Source: Pelotomaculum isophthalicicum JI (GTDB taxonomy: Bacteria > Bacillota > Desulfotomaculia > Desulfotomaculales > Pelotomaculaceae). Taken from it: a stretch of 64,000 bases of DNA. A program made the position numbers and the translations under genes. Of this stretch, positions 1 through 7,222 are shown piece by piece. How positions within the stretch are numbered: position 1 is the stretch's first letter; each line of letters begins with the position of its first letter. The DNA lies in NCBI RefSeq assembly GCF_029478095.1, contig NZ_JAKOAV010000016.1:1-64000 (forward strand), read 5' to 3'. The notes beneath the pieces were generated by a model. It searched no databases and was not told where the DNA came from. It saw nothing but the letters and a program-made list of their open reading frames with translations.

Positions 1-53
1 AAATTTTAAGCAGGGTTAAAAAATAATAACATTACTCACTTTTTAAGAATAAC

Positions 54-102
54 AAAAAAGGCTTGAACTCCTTGCAAATACAGGGTTTTCAAGCCTTTTT
101 AT
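54..102. terminator. Rho-independent terminator, possibly bidirectional
   Basis: A hairpin with arms AAAAAGGCTTGAA (54-66) and TTCAAGCCTTTTT (88-100) has A and T tracts on both sides, so it could work in both directions. It lies downstream of the minus-strand moaE-like gene and probably ends that transcript. Confidence 0.7.
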
Positions 103-243
103 AGTTTGTAACTGTCAAAGATGAGATCATACCCCAGTTTGATGGACACGGCAAATGGCTGATACAATAAAACCAGTGGAGGTGTCCATTTTGAAACGTT
201 TTGACAAGCAATTTCTATGTCTGCCTAGACAACCTAATGTCAA

Positions 244-654
244 TTATAATTTTTGCTCAATTTCCGTAACACATTCGGTTTTGATTTTTTCAACCAGGAA
301 TTGCAGGGCATCTACAACATGTGGTCTAATATCGCCGCCTATCATTACATACATTATGTCATCACCAACTTCAAGCCGGCCTTCATTAAGCCAAACTTTA
401 ACATAGAAGATACCATCCATTTTATAAGTTTCCGCAATCGCCGCATCAACTTTCATTGCATCATAAGCAAATTCCATTCCTTTTACCAACGAACCATCAT
501 TAAGCCCTTGGCGGACCTTGGCTTTGGGCGTCTGACGCACAACGCCATTATGGACTAAAAACATCCCTTCCTGTAAAGCCATTGGATCCGCTTTTGCTTC
601 TTTGAGCCATTCATCGATAGATGGTGATACTTTTTTCATCTTTTCAATAATCAT
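244..654 (-). CDS. MoaE-like protein (molybdopterin synthase large-subunit family)
   Basis: About 136 residues. The length and pattern fit MoaE, the large subunit that with MoaD puts sulfur into precursor Z to form molybdopterin in the cytoplasm. Two blocks support this: GMFLVHNGVVRQ near residue 30, matching the MoaE strand before its VRN motif, and a C-terminal block with EGRLEVGDDIMYV followed by a helix, like the RxGxLxxGD region. The lysine expected near the C-terminus (family FWKKE-like segment) is absent; here the end reads TECVTEIEQKL. Catalysis in the standard way is therefore doubtful. The start at 654 is chosen because AGGAG lies 11 bases upstream (666-670); the longer frame has no such site. 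No moaD or other moa gene is next to it. It could be a MoaE paralogue with another role. Confidence 0.6.
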   Translation of the reverse strand: MIIEKMKKVSPSIDEWLKEAKADPMALQEGMFLVHNGVVRQTPKAKVRQGLNDGSLVKGMEFAYDAMKVDAAIAETYKMDGIFYVKVWLNEGRLEVGDDIMYVMIGGDIRPHVVDALQFLVEKIKTECVTEIEQKL

Positions 655-782
655 AAATGAATACACTCCTAATTTTTGCCTTTTGGGGAGAACCACTGTC
701 TCCTCGCGTGCGGTACATTGAAACATATCTACCTGCTGAACTATCCTTAATCTTAAATTGCATCGACATGTTTTTCAACATA

Positions 783-825
783 AAAAAAAGAGCTGACCTA
801 ATTATCAAAGGCCAGCTCTTTTTTT
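783..825 (-). terminator. Terminator downstream of the partial tRNA-Leu copy
   Basis: The hairpin AAAGAGCTG / CAGCTCTTT (787-795 with 813-821) has poly-A and poly-T flanks. It sits directly 3' of the truncated tRNA-Leu copy read on the minus strand and is probably the old terminator of that tRNA. Confidence 0.65.
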
Positions 826-826
826 C

Positions 827-885
827 TTGGTGTCGGAGACGGGACTTGAACCCGTACGGTTGCCCACACGCCCCTCAAACGTGCG
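827..885 (-). pseudogene. Partial tRNA-Leu(GAG), 3' part only
   Basis: These 59 bases are identical to 1638-1696, the 3' part of the intact tRNA-Leu(GAG) below, from the CCA end through the variable arm to the anticodon loop. The 5' third is missing and the sequence diverges abruptly after 885. Same orientation as the intact copy. This fits either an attachment-site duplicate left by an integrated element or decay of one tandem tRNA copy. Confidence 0.85.
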
Positions 886-1216
886 GGGTAAAAAACCGTT
901 GCGCCAAAAAGTTTGTAACCCTTGTACCCCAAGGCTTGCGGCGATTTTGATAGCGCGCTTTTGTCGCTGTTAGTGCGTACATCTTGCTCAAAAATTACAC
1001 GCGAATTTTTTAGAAGGCATGTGCGCGGATAGGATGTGCGCGTCTGATTTATTATTCGTCAGAAGCATTAAGAATCCTTTTTTGTAATCTTGATTGTGCT
1101 GGGCCGGCACTTCATAAATGTGTGGATTAAGTTTATAAGATGATCAAAAAATACCCTTTTTGTGATATAGTTGAGGTAAGAAATAAAGTCAAGTTACTTG
1201 TAACGGGGTGATAACA
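886..1216. other. Intergenic remnant between the tRNA-Leu duplicates
   Basis: I see no intact gene here. On the minus strand a short open frame runs into the truncated tRNA copy and could be the tail of a lost gene, but it is too short to identify. The last bases carry the leader of the vapB-like gene with GGGGTGA at 1205-1211. Confidence 0.4.
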
Positions 1217-1435
1217 ATGGCTATTGAACGTTTAATAGAGGAAATAAAGAAGCTTTCACCGGCTGATCGATACAAGCTGCGTATTACCCTAGAGGCCGAA
1301 GATTTTAGCACATCAGATATTGAGGCATCAAAACAGGCGGCTGGCAAGTGGAATGACATAGACGCAGAGAAATTGATTGAGGATATCTACGAGAGTCGCC
1401 AATACAACCCCAGAAGAGTAGAGGTCGGTTGGTAA
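1217..1435 (+). CDS. VapB-type antitoxin-like protein
   Basis: A 72-residue, charged, helical protein directly followed, with a one-base stop/start overlap, by the broken PIN-domain gene. In VapBC pairs the small upstream protein binds and inhibits the PIN ribonuclease and represses the operon. Recognition rests mainly on size, the sequence IERLIEEIKKLSPADRYKL typical of small antitoxins, and this coupling. ATG 1217 is preferred to GTG 1208 because GGGGTGA (1205-1211) lies five bases before it. With its partner broken the gene is probably orphaned. The exact antitoxin family is uncertain. Confidence 0.55.
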   Translation: MAIERLIEEIKKLSPADRYKLRITLEAEDFSTSDIEASKQAAGKWNDIDAEKLIEDIYESRQYNPRRVEVGW

Positions 1436-1530
1436 TGGCAAAGTTCTTGTTGGATACAGATTGGGCAATTTATTATCTTCGAGGGAAAGAAACCTTTGTC
1501 AAAGCTGTTGATAAGTACCGGGCAAATTAG
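1435..1530 (+). pseudogene. Truncated VapC-type PIN toxin gene
   Basis: The frame starts at ATG 1435, overlapping the vapB stop codon, and reads MAKFLLDTDWAIYYLRG, the N-terminal strand and first acidic residue of PIN-domain ribonucleases, but stops after 31 residues at TAG 1528-1530. VapC proteins are about 130 residues. The remaining acidic catalytic residues are not found downstream before the tRNA, so the toxin is deleted rather than merely frameshifted. Confidence 0.7.
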
Positions 1531-1593
1531 GGGACAACAACAAGGATGGGGGAAACGCAAAAAATAGAGGTGGCAGCCGCAAGCGTTTTGAAA

Positions 1594-1630
1594 AACCAAA
1601 AAAAGCCGTGGATTACTGCCCACGGCTTTT
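1594..1630 (-). terminator. Terminator of intact tRNA-Leu
   Basis: The arms AAAAGCCGTG (1601-1610) and CACGGCTTTT (1621-1630), with an A-rich flank that becomes a U tract on the minus strand, lie directly 3' of the intact tRNA-Leu. Confidence 0.7.
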
Positions 1631-1638
1631 GTAGTATT

Positions 1639-1721
1639 TGGTGTCGGAGACGGGACTTGAACCCGTACGGTTGCCCACACGCCCCTCAAACGTGCGCGTC
1701 TGCCAGTTCCGCCACTCCGAC
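1639..1721 (-). tRNA. tRNA-Leu(GAG)
   Basis: Full cloverleaf on the minus strand: acceptor GTCGGAG pairs with CTCCGAC, discriminator A and encoded CCA (1639-1641). The anticodon stem CACGT/GCGTG encloses loop TTGAGGG, giving anticodon GAG, and there is a long variable arm as expected for Leu. The 3' part is duplicated at 827-885. Confidence 0.95.
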
Positions 1722-1751
1722 ATGTGAACGCAAGTGGCCCTTGCACATGAT

Positions 1752-1780
1752 ATTATAACAGACAGACATTTTGAAAGCAA
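1752..1780 (-). promoter_or_regulatory. Sigma-A promoter of tRNA-Leu
   Basis: On the minus strand TTGCTT (1780-1775), a 17-base spacer and a perfect TATAAT (1757-1752) lie about 30 bases before the tRNA 5' end. Confidence 0.75.
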
Positions 1781-1969
1781 GTGGTTAGTGTGTGGTTAGT
1801 ATTGTAGATTGTTAGTATCACGGATTTTGAGGTGATTAAAGACAGTCTTTGTAGAATGAATATAAAACCTATTGTAATCAGAAAAGATTTGAGATAGACT
1901 AACTTTACTAACTAGCATGTTGACCGTTTGTTTCTTTAGAACTAATAAAAATACATGGAGGAAAATCTG

Positions 1970-2707
1970 TTGTACCCTCAAACTCATGTATACTTTGCTG
2001 AAACTGTACTGGGAAAACAGGGTGATATTGTTACGTTGGGAAGTATTTTACCGGATATGCTTATCGGGAAGGATTTTAACCATAATGAAGCTCACAGCAA
2101 AGGTGTGGAGATATATAATTTTGCCGGAAAGGATAGCTTAATACTGGATTTCGGCAAGGCAGTCTCTACTCACGGGTTTAATCCAAAGGGCTTGGATTAT
2201 TACGGGGATGAGAAATACCTGGATTACGAAAGAGGTTATTGTTTTGAAAAAGCAAGACCTTTTATAGCAAGAACAGTGGAAGCTTGCAATATACCCGTGG
2301 AAATGGGATGGTGGAAAGCTCATAATATTATTGAAATGGGCGTGGAAACTATTATCAGTTCAACTGATTATTATAGTGAAAGAATTAAAACTGCGCTTTA
2401 TAATAGATGTCTGATCAATAAAGTAGATGAAATACTTCGTGAACTATGGAAAAAGAGCAGTCTTAACTTTGCGCGGCGGGTTGAACGGTTTGCCGGATTT
2501 GTTGAAATAGAAAGGGCTACCGCTGAATCGCTGGCTAAAAAATACTATATACAGATGCAGTTTAGACACCATGTGGAGATAGATGTGAAAATGGTTACAA
2601 AGTTAATTAATGATGCTGCGGAAAGTGTGATCTTAGACTTAAATGATTTTTTTAATATTACCTCAGGTTTGGTAAAAAATAATATTGAAGCTTTGCTCAA
2701 TGAGTAG
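1970..2707 (+). CDS. Zinc-dependent phospholipase C-like hypothetical protein
   Basis: About 245 residues, soluble, no signal peptide. The N-terminus has LYPQTHVYFAETVLG, then LGSILPDM, and further histidines (NEAHSKG, STHGF, KAHN, RHH). That arrangement resembles the zinc-dependent phospholipase C/S1-P1 nuclease-like family, where an H near the N-terminus and an LGxxxPD motif are typical and conserved His/Asp bind zinc. The substrate cannot be deduced. TTG 1970 is chosen as start because GGAGG (1957-1961) lies eight bases upstream; ATG 1955 overlaps that site. It stands alone, convergent with pssA. The family call is inference from motifs only. Confidence 0.5.
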   Translation: MYPQTHVYFAETVLGKQGDIVTLGSILPDMLIGKDFNHNEAHSKGVEIYNFAGKDSLILDFGKAVSTHGFNPKGLDYYGDEKYLDYERGYCFEKARPFIARTVEACNIPVEMGWWKAHNIIEMGVETIISSTDYYSERIKTALYNRCLINKVDEILRELWKKSSLNFARRVERFAGFVEIERATAESLAKKYYIQMQFRHHVEIDVKMVTKLINDAAESVILDLNDFFNITSGLVKNNIEALLNE

Positions 2708-2727
2708 CTTTGTTTCAAAGCTTTCTT

Positions 2728-3270
2728 CTAAATTTTGGGTATGCGTAGTGTACTGATCATAGCCAGCGCAAGAATAAAACTGGCAACTAATAATACTATA
2801 TGGCTAGGTATAAGTAAAACAATTATAGCCAGGGCGGTTCCACAAACAGTGATGGGGATACCCTGAAAGTAAGAGGGAGTGCATGACACGTTATACCGGG
2901 CCAGACGTAAGCCTCCGCAAAGTGTAAAAATACAGAAACATACCAATCCCGCCAAGCTCCAATTACCCGCCACGGAGCTGTACATCAAGGCGGCCGGCGC
3001 TATACCGAAAGAAACCATATCAGCCAAAGAATCAAATTCTTTGCCAAACGCCGATGCTGCATTATAACGGCGAGCCAGCATTCCATCGAAACGATCCATC
3101 AAAGCTGCCAAAATAATCAAGATGATGCTCATTGTGTAGTTATGGCTCAGTGTATTAGCCAGGGCTACGACGCCTAGCAGTAGATTGGCTGCGGTACATA
3201 TATTGGGTACTATTGCAATCCTGCTCACATGTACACCCCTGTCTTTTCTTTTAAAGATTAAATGCGTCAT
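2728..3270 (-). CDS. pssA: CDP-diacylglycerol--serine O-phosphatidyltransferase
   Basis: A 180-residue integral membrane protein with about six hydrophobic segments. It carries the CDP-alcohol phosphotransferase signature around residues 59-85: the elements DG, AR, G and two later D residues occur with normal spacing (DRFDGMLARR, then FGKEFDSLAD). It makes phosphatidylserine from CDP-diacylglycerol and serine in the membrane. Its start overlaps the end of the upstream psd gene by four bases, so the two are co-transcribed and probably translationally coupled; the products catalyse successive steps to phosphatidylethanolamine. Confidence 0.93.
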   Translation of the reverse strand: MTHLIFKRKDRGVHVSRIAIVPNICTAANLLLGVVALANTLSHNYTMSIILIILAALMDRFDGMLARRYNAASAFGKEFDSLADMVSFGIAPAALMYSSVAGNWSLAGLVCFCIFTLCGGLRLARYNVSCTPSYFQGIPITVCGTALAIIVLLIPSHIVLLVASFILALAMISTLRIPKI

Positions 3271-3956
3271 TCAGATGTTCGTGTTTTCTCGTCAGGCAAT
3301 ATCCCTATCACAGTTTCTCCGGCTTTGACATGTTCACCCTTTTTTACCAATATTTTAGTGCCGGGTGGGAGGAATAATTCATTGCCGGAACCAAATTTAA
3401 TAATACCGATAATATCACCTGCAGATAAAATATTGCCTTCATTAACCCAGCATTTTATTCTGCGAGCGATAAATCCAGTGATTTGGCAAACCATTATTTT
3501 GAAGCCATTGCTTTCAATACCGATAAAATTTTTTTCATTGATCTCCGAAGCATGGCTTTTAAAGGCCGGTATAAACTTTCCCGGACGATAATGTCTGAAT
3601 TTCACTTCCCCCTGCAATGGTGACCGGTTGATATGCACATTAAAAATAGATAGAAATATAGCGACCCGGATAGTTTTATCCATAATATATTTGTCTTCAA
3701 AGGCTTCTTCTATCTCAATGATTCTGCCGTCCGCCGGTGAGAGAATCAAGTTCCCGTCTTCCGGTATGTTTCTTTTGGGATTACGGAAGAAAAATAGCAC
3801 AAAAAGAAACATCAAGGCAGGAATAGGAGAAAGTATTGGGATATTACGGTACAGGTATGCGAACAGCGCAGCAAGAAGCAACAGATAATGCCAGGTTAAT
3901 CGAAGACTGACGGCAGTCCTGGCAAGCATATTCTCAGATTGATTTTTATTAATCAA
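3267..3956 (-). CDS. psd: Phosphatidylserine decarboxylase
   Basis: 229 residues of the short phosphatidylserine decarboxylase class. Two hydrophobic segments near residues 20-55 anchor it; then come LSPADGRI, HINRSPLQG and, near the C-terminus, KFGSGNELFLPPG. The Gly-Ser in FGS is the expected self-cleavage site that yields the pyruvoyl group. It decarboxylates phosphatidylserine made by the overlapping downstream pssA to phosphatidylethanolamine. The start is TTG, with GGGGAAA about ten bases upstream. psd precedes pssA in the minus-strand transcript. An archaetidylserine-type substrate cannot be excluded by sequence alone. Confidence 0.92.
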   Translation of the reverse strand: MINKNQSENMLARTAVSLRLTWHYLLLLAALFAYLYRNIPILSPIPALMFLFVLFFFRNPKRNIPEDGNLILSPADGRIIEIEEAFEDKYIMDKTIRVAIFLSIFNVHINRSPLQGEVKFRHYRPGKFIPAFKSHASEINEKNFIGIESNGFKIMVCQITGFIARRIKCWVNEGNILSAGDIIGIIKFGSGNELFLPPGTKILVKKGEHVKAGETVIGILPDEKTRTSE

Positions 3957-4134
3957 CTCTTAGGATTTCCCCTTTACCATTTTGTTCACTTGCTAATTAT
4001 ATATTTAAATAATCATAACCTGTAAGGCAATTCATTGCAAGAACTAAGGTTGCTCTACCCTTATTAAATATTAATTTTATCTGCAAAACATGCTGTGATA
4101 GAATGGTTATGAAAAAAACAGGGGAATGTGAACT

Positions 4135-5088
4135 ATGAACGCAGCCCTTTACAACCGGTACTCCGAGCATCTGGTTAAAAAATACGGGAAAAAAGTATAT
4201 AAACTGCCTATTAACCTGCCGGGTACGTGTCCGAATAGAGACGGCAAGGTTGGCGAAGGCGGATGTATTTTTTGCGATGAGCAGGGCTCCGGTTTTGATT
4301 GTCTGTCTAATATGCTTTCAGTTAAACTTCAGCTAAAAGAGAATAAGGAATATTTCAGCAAACGTTTTAAAGCTGAGAAGTTTATTGCGTACTTCCAGGC
4401 TTTTACCAATACTTATCAGCCTTTTGAGCTTTTTCGGGATAATATTCTGGAAACGGTAACTGAAGATGATTTAGTCGCGATATCTATTTCAACCAGGCCG
4501 GATTGTGTTAATGATTGCTACCTGGATTTTTTGCAGGAAGTAAGAAATGATCATAAGATAGACATAAGCATTGAACTTGGCCTGCAAACCGTTAATTATC
4601 ATACCTTGGTACGGGTTAACCGGGGGCACACCCTGGCCGAGTTTATTGATGCGGTTAACCGGATTAAGGCCAGGGATTTTGACGTCTGCGCCCACTTAAT
4701 TCTTAATTTGCCCGGGGACAATTATCAGGACGCTGTAGAAAACGCCAAGGTCCTTTCAGCTTTACGGGTAGACTATGCCAAACTGCATTCCCTTTATGTT
4801 GTCGGGGGTACTCCTCTCGGCGACATGTATCAAAAAGGCCGGTTTGAAATTATTTCTATGCAGGAATATATCGAAAGAGTAGCATGCTTTTTAGAGTATC
4901 TTGATCCGGGAATAGTAATTCAGCGCTTGGTCGGTAAAGGGCCAAAGGATAACTTGCTGTTTTGCAACTGGGGGGTTAGCTGGTGGTTGGTTAAAAAAAA
5001 GATAGAAGACTACATGGAAGGGGAAAATATTTACCAGGGTAAAAAGTTTGATTACTTGAATGGAAAAGCGCTGAAAGGTATGTTTTAA
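4135..5088 (+). CDS. yhcC: Radical SAM protein, YhcC/TIGR01212 family
   Basis: 317 residues, the usual family length. The N-terminus shows CPNRDG and then GGCIFC, which together provide the three cysteines for the radical SAM iron-sulfur cluster, followed by the ISISTRPDC and ELGLQ motifs typical of the family. A cytoplasmic enzyme that cleaves SAM; the physiological substrate of this family is not established. The ATG start follows AGGGGAA. It is monocistronic, and its stop overlaps by four bases the stop of the convergent lytic transglycosylase gene. Confidence 0.88.
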   Translation: MNAALYNRYSEHLVKKYGKKVYKLPINLPGTCPNRDGKVGEGGCIFCDEQGSGFDCLSNMLSVKLQLKENKEYFSKRFKAEKFIAYFQAFTNTYQPFELFRDNILETVTEDDLVAISISTRPDCVNDCYLDFLQEVRNDHKIDISIELGLQTVNYHTLVRVNRGHTLAEFIDAVNRIKARDFDVCAHLILNLPGDNYQDAVENAKVLSALRVDYAKLHSLYVVGGTPLGDMYQKGRFEIISMQEYIERVACFLEYLDPGIVIQRLVGKGPKDNLLFCNWGVSWWLVKKKIEDYMEGENIYQGKKFDYLNGKALKGMF

Positions 5089-5657
5089 TAAAGATAGTGG
5101 TATATATGTTGATGCAATAATACTTTTCGCACATAAAGGCGCGTTTCTGGAAATGGTATTTCATCTATTTTTTCTTCACCCCCGCTGAGATTCTTCCGGT
5201 CAAGCCAGTCTTTGACGTTACCCAGCCCGCCGTTGTAAGCAGCCAGAACAAGTACGATGTCGCCGTTAAATTCTTTCCCTAGGTCTGCGATATACCATGC
5301 CCCCAGCTTTATGCTGGTTTCCGGATCTAATAACTTTTCCATACTAATTGCCGGTTCGCCTATCTGGCGGGCGATCCACTGGCCGGTCTCCGGCATGATC
5401 TGCATCAAACCGCGGGCTCCCCGGTCAGAGACGGCCCGGCTGTTAAAATTACTTTCTGTTTTCATTATCGCCACTAGAAGAAATGGGTCGACGTGATATT
5501 TATTCGCGTAGAAAAATATCGTATCCCGGTAGGGGAAAGGGTAGAAAAACCTCGCGATATTACCGGAATTAAATAATATTAACAATACTAACAGGAGGAA
5601 AAATACTCTGCGCTTAATCCTCCCTCTGTTCAACCTTTTGCGAAAGGCAGCGGCCAA
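5085..5657 (-). CDS. Lytic murein transglycosylase (SLT domain)
   Basis: About 190 residues. A basic N-terminus and one membrane segment are followed by a soluble Slt70-like domain: KTESNFN with the catalytic Glu, GARGLMQIMPETG, and AAYNGGLGNV. It should cleave the glycan strand of peptidoglycan with formation of an anhydro end, outside the membrane. TTG 5657 with GGAG about eight bases upstream is preferred over GTG 5666, which overlaps that site. It is the last gene of the minus-strand group polA-mutM-coaE-slt. Confidence 0.88.
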   Translation of the reverse strand: MAAAFRKRLNRGRIKRRVFFLLLVLLILFNSGNIARFFYPFPYRDTIFFYANKYHVDPFLLVAIMKTESNFNSRAVSDRGARGLMQIMPETGQWIARQIGEPAISMEKLLDPETSIKLGAWYIADLGKEFNGDIVLVLAAYNGGLGNVKDWLDRKNLSGGEEKIDEIPFPETRLYVRKVLLHQHIYHYLY

Positions 5658-5701
5658 AATTATCACTCCGCGAGAAACATGAATTAACTGCTTATAATAT
5701 G

Positions 5702-6331
5702 TTATATTTGATCTGCTTCTTGAACATGTTCATTTTTTAAATCAGCCAGGTGTTGATCTATCTGTCTCTTGGTCTCTTCGGGCGAACCGTTGTTGTCAAT
5801 GACCCGCCGGGCATATTTCAACTTTTCCACTTGGGGCATTTGAGCCGCCACGCGCTTTCGCGCTTCCTCATCGCTCAGGCCGTCCCGCTCAATAAGCCGT
5901 TCAACCTGTTTCTGAGCGTCTACTTTCACTACCCATATCTCGTCCACACTTTTATGCAACCCGACTTCAATCAAAAGTGGAGCGTCAATGACCAGCAATC
6001 TGTCACGGGAATCGGGAAGATTATTAAATTTAATCTTTTCACTTTCTATCGCTTCCACTATTCGTGGATGGGTGATCGCATTTAACTTGGCCAGGGCGTC
6101 CGGGTCGGTAAATACAATCGAGCTCGTTTTTTTACGGTCAAGGGTGCCGTCACTATTTAAGACACCGGGACCAAAAACCTTGACAATTTCCGCGAGAGCC
6201 GGGGTTCCGGGCTGAACAATTTCCCGCGCGACTTGATCGGCGTCAATTACTACAGAGCCCAGACTTTCGAGGTAACGGCTAACGGTGCTCTTGCCACTGC
6301 CAATATTCCCGGTGAGACCAATAACTAACAA
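5702..6331 (-). CDS. coaE: Dephospho-CoA kinase
   Basis: 209 residues, standard length. The P-loop GLTGNIGSGKS is at residues 5-15, followed by VIDADQVARE and the RI(x)ERDGLSDEEARKR lid region. It phosphorylates the ribose 3'-OH of dephospho-CoA, the last step of CoA synthesis, in the cytoplasm. The start is TTG with GGAGGG eight bases upstream. It lies between mutM and the transglycosylase gene; the polA-mutM-coaE order is common in Firmicutes. Confidence 0.95.
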   Translation of the reverse strand: MLVIGLTGNIGSGKSTVSRYLESLGSVVIDADQVAREIVQPGTPALAEIVKVFGPGVLNSDGTLDRKKTSSIVFTDPDALAKLNAITHPRIVEAIESEKIKFNNLPDSRDRLLVIDAPLLIEVGLHKSVDEIWVVKVDAQKQVERLIERDGLSDEEARKRVAAQMPQVEKLKYARRVIDNNGSPEETKRQIDQHLADLKNEHVQEADQI

Positions 6332-6381
6332 TATCGATACCCTCCAACAATATGATTTTCGTTATCTGCGCGTTAGTCATG

Positions 6382-7209
6382 CTAAATCTTCTGGCAGGCC
6401 GGGCAGTAGTATGAACTGCGCCCGCCTATTTTTTTTCGCAATATGTTTTGGCCGCAGCGGCGGCAAGGTTTGCCTTCCCTGTTGTAAACCCGTAAAAGCT
6501 CTTGGTAATTACCGGGCCGTCCATTTCCGTCGATGAAATCCCGCACCGTTGTCCCCCTGTTTTCTATTCCCTCCTGAAGAACATCACGAATGGCATGATG
6601 GAGTCGTGTTATTTCCCGCGGATTGAGGGTTGTTGCCAGGCGTTCCGGGTTTATTTTAGCCCGGTGCAGCGCTTCATCGGTATAGATGTTGCCCAGACCC
6701 GCGATAAAGGTTTGATCGAGCAGAAGCGGTTTAATGCGAACATGTCGCCGTTTCAGTTCTTTTTTCAAGTAACTTGTGGTGAAAACCGCGCCCAAAGGTT
6801 CTACTCCCAGGTCTTTGAACCCGGAAAGGCTATTCATGGAAGAGGCAGGTACTAACCAGATCCGGCCAAATTGCCGCATGTCGGCAAAACGCAGGTGACA
6901 GCTGTTGTCGAGTGCCAGAACTAAGTGAGTGTACTTGGACAGCGGCTCGTCTTGCTGACAATACACCAGGTTGCCGGTCATACGTAAGTGGAACAGTAAA
7001 TTTAACCCGTCATTCAAGATAAACAGTAAATATTTACCGCGCCTGTTTATCTTCAATATCTTTCTACCGGTAATCTTTTCCTTGAATTCATCAATGTCCG
7101 GCGTCCGGATGATTTTAGGAAGCAATATCTGCGCTGCAATAATTTTCAACCCGATCAACTTGGGCTGGAGTGTTCGCATAACAGTTTCTACTTCAGGCAA
7201 TTCCGGCAT
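6382..7209 (-). CDS. mutM: Formamidopyrimidine-DNA glycosylase
   Basis: 275 residues. The enzyme excises 8-oxoguanine and formamidopyrimidines and nicks the strand. The N-terminal PELPEVET supplies the catalytic proline and Glu, so the true start must be the ATG at 7209, not the one three codons upstream. The C-terminal zinc finger is complete (CRRCG ... CPACQ), with the DNA-contact motifs LDQTFIAGLGNIY before it. It lies 13 bases after polA and is presumably co-transcribed with it. Confidence 0.95.
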   Translation of the reverse strand: MPELPEVETVMRTLQPKLIGLKIIAAQILLPKIIRTPDIDEFKEKITGRKILKINRRGKYLLFILNDGLNLLFHLRMTGNLVYCQQDEPLSKYTHLVLALDNSCHLRFADMRQFGRIWLVPASSMNSLSGFKDLGVEPLGAVFTTSYLKKELKRRHVRIKPLLLDQTFIAGLGNIYTDEALHRAKINPERLATTLNPREITRLHHAIRDVLQEGIENRGTTVRDFIDGNGRPGNYQELLRVYNREGKPCRRCGQNILRKKIGGRSSYYCPACQKI

Positions 7210-7222
7210 TTTATTCATCCCT

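Noticed and set aside
140-205. TGGACAC ... GTGTCCA inverted pair, like an IS3-type element end
   Set aside because: No transposase fragment is next to it, and the repeat is only seven bases; not enough for a mobile-element call.
886-1000. Minus-strand frame running into the truncated tRNA, possible integrase tail
   Set aside because: Too short and without a family motif; could be chance.
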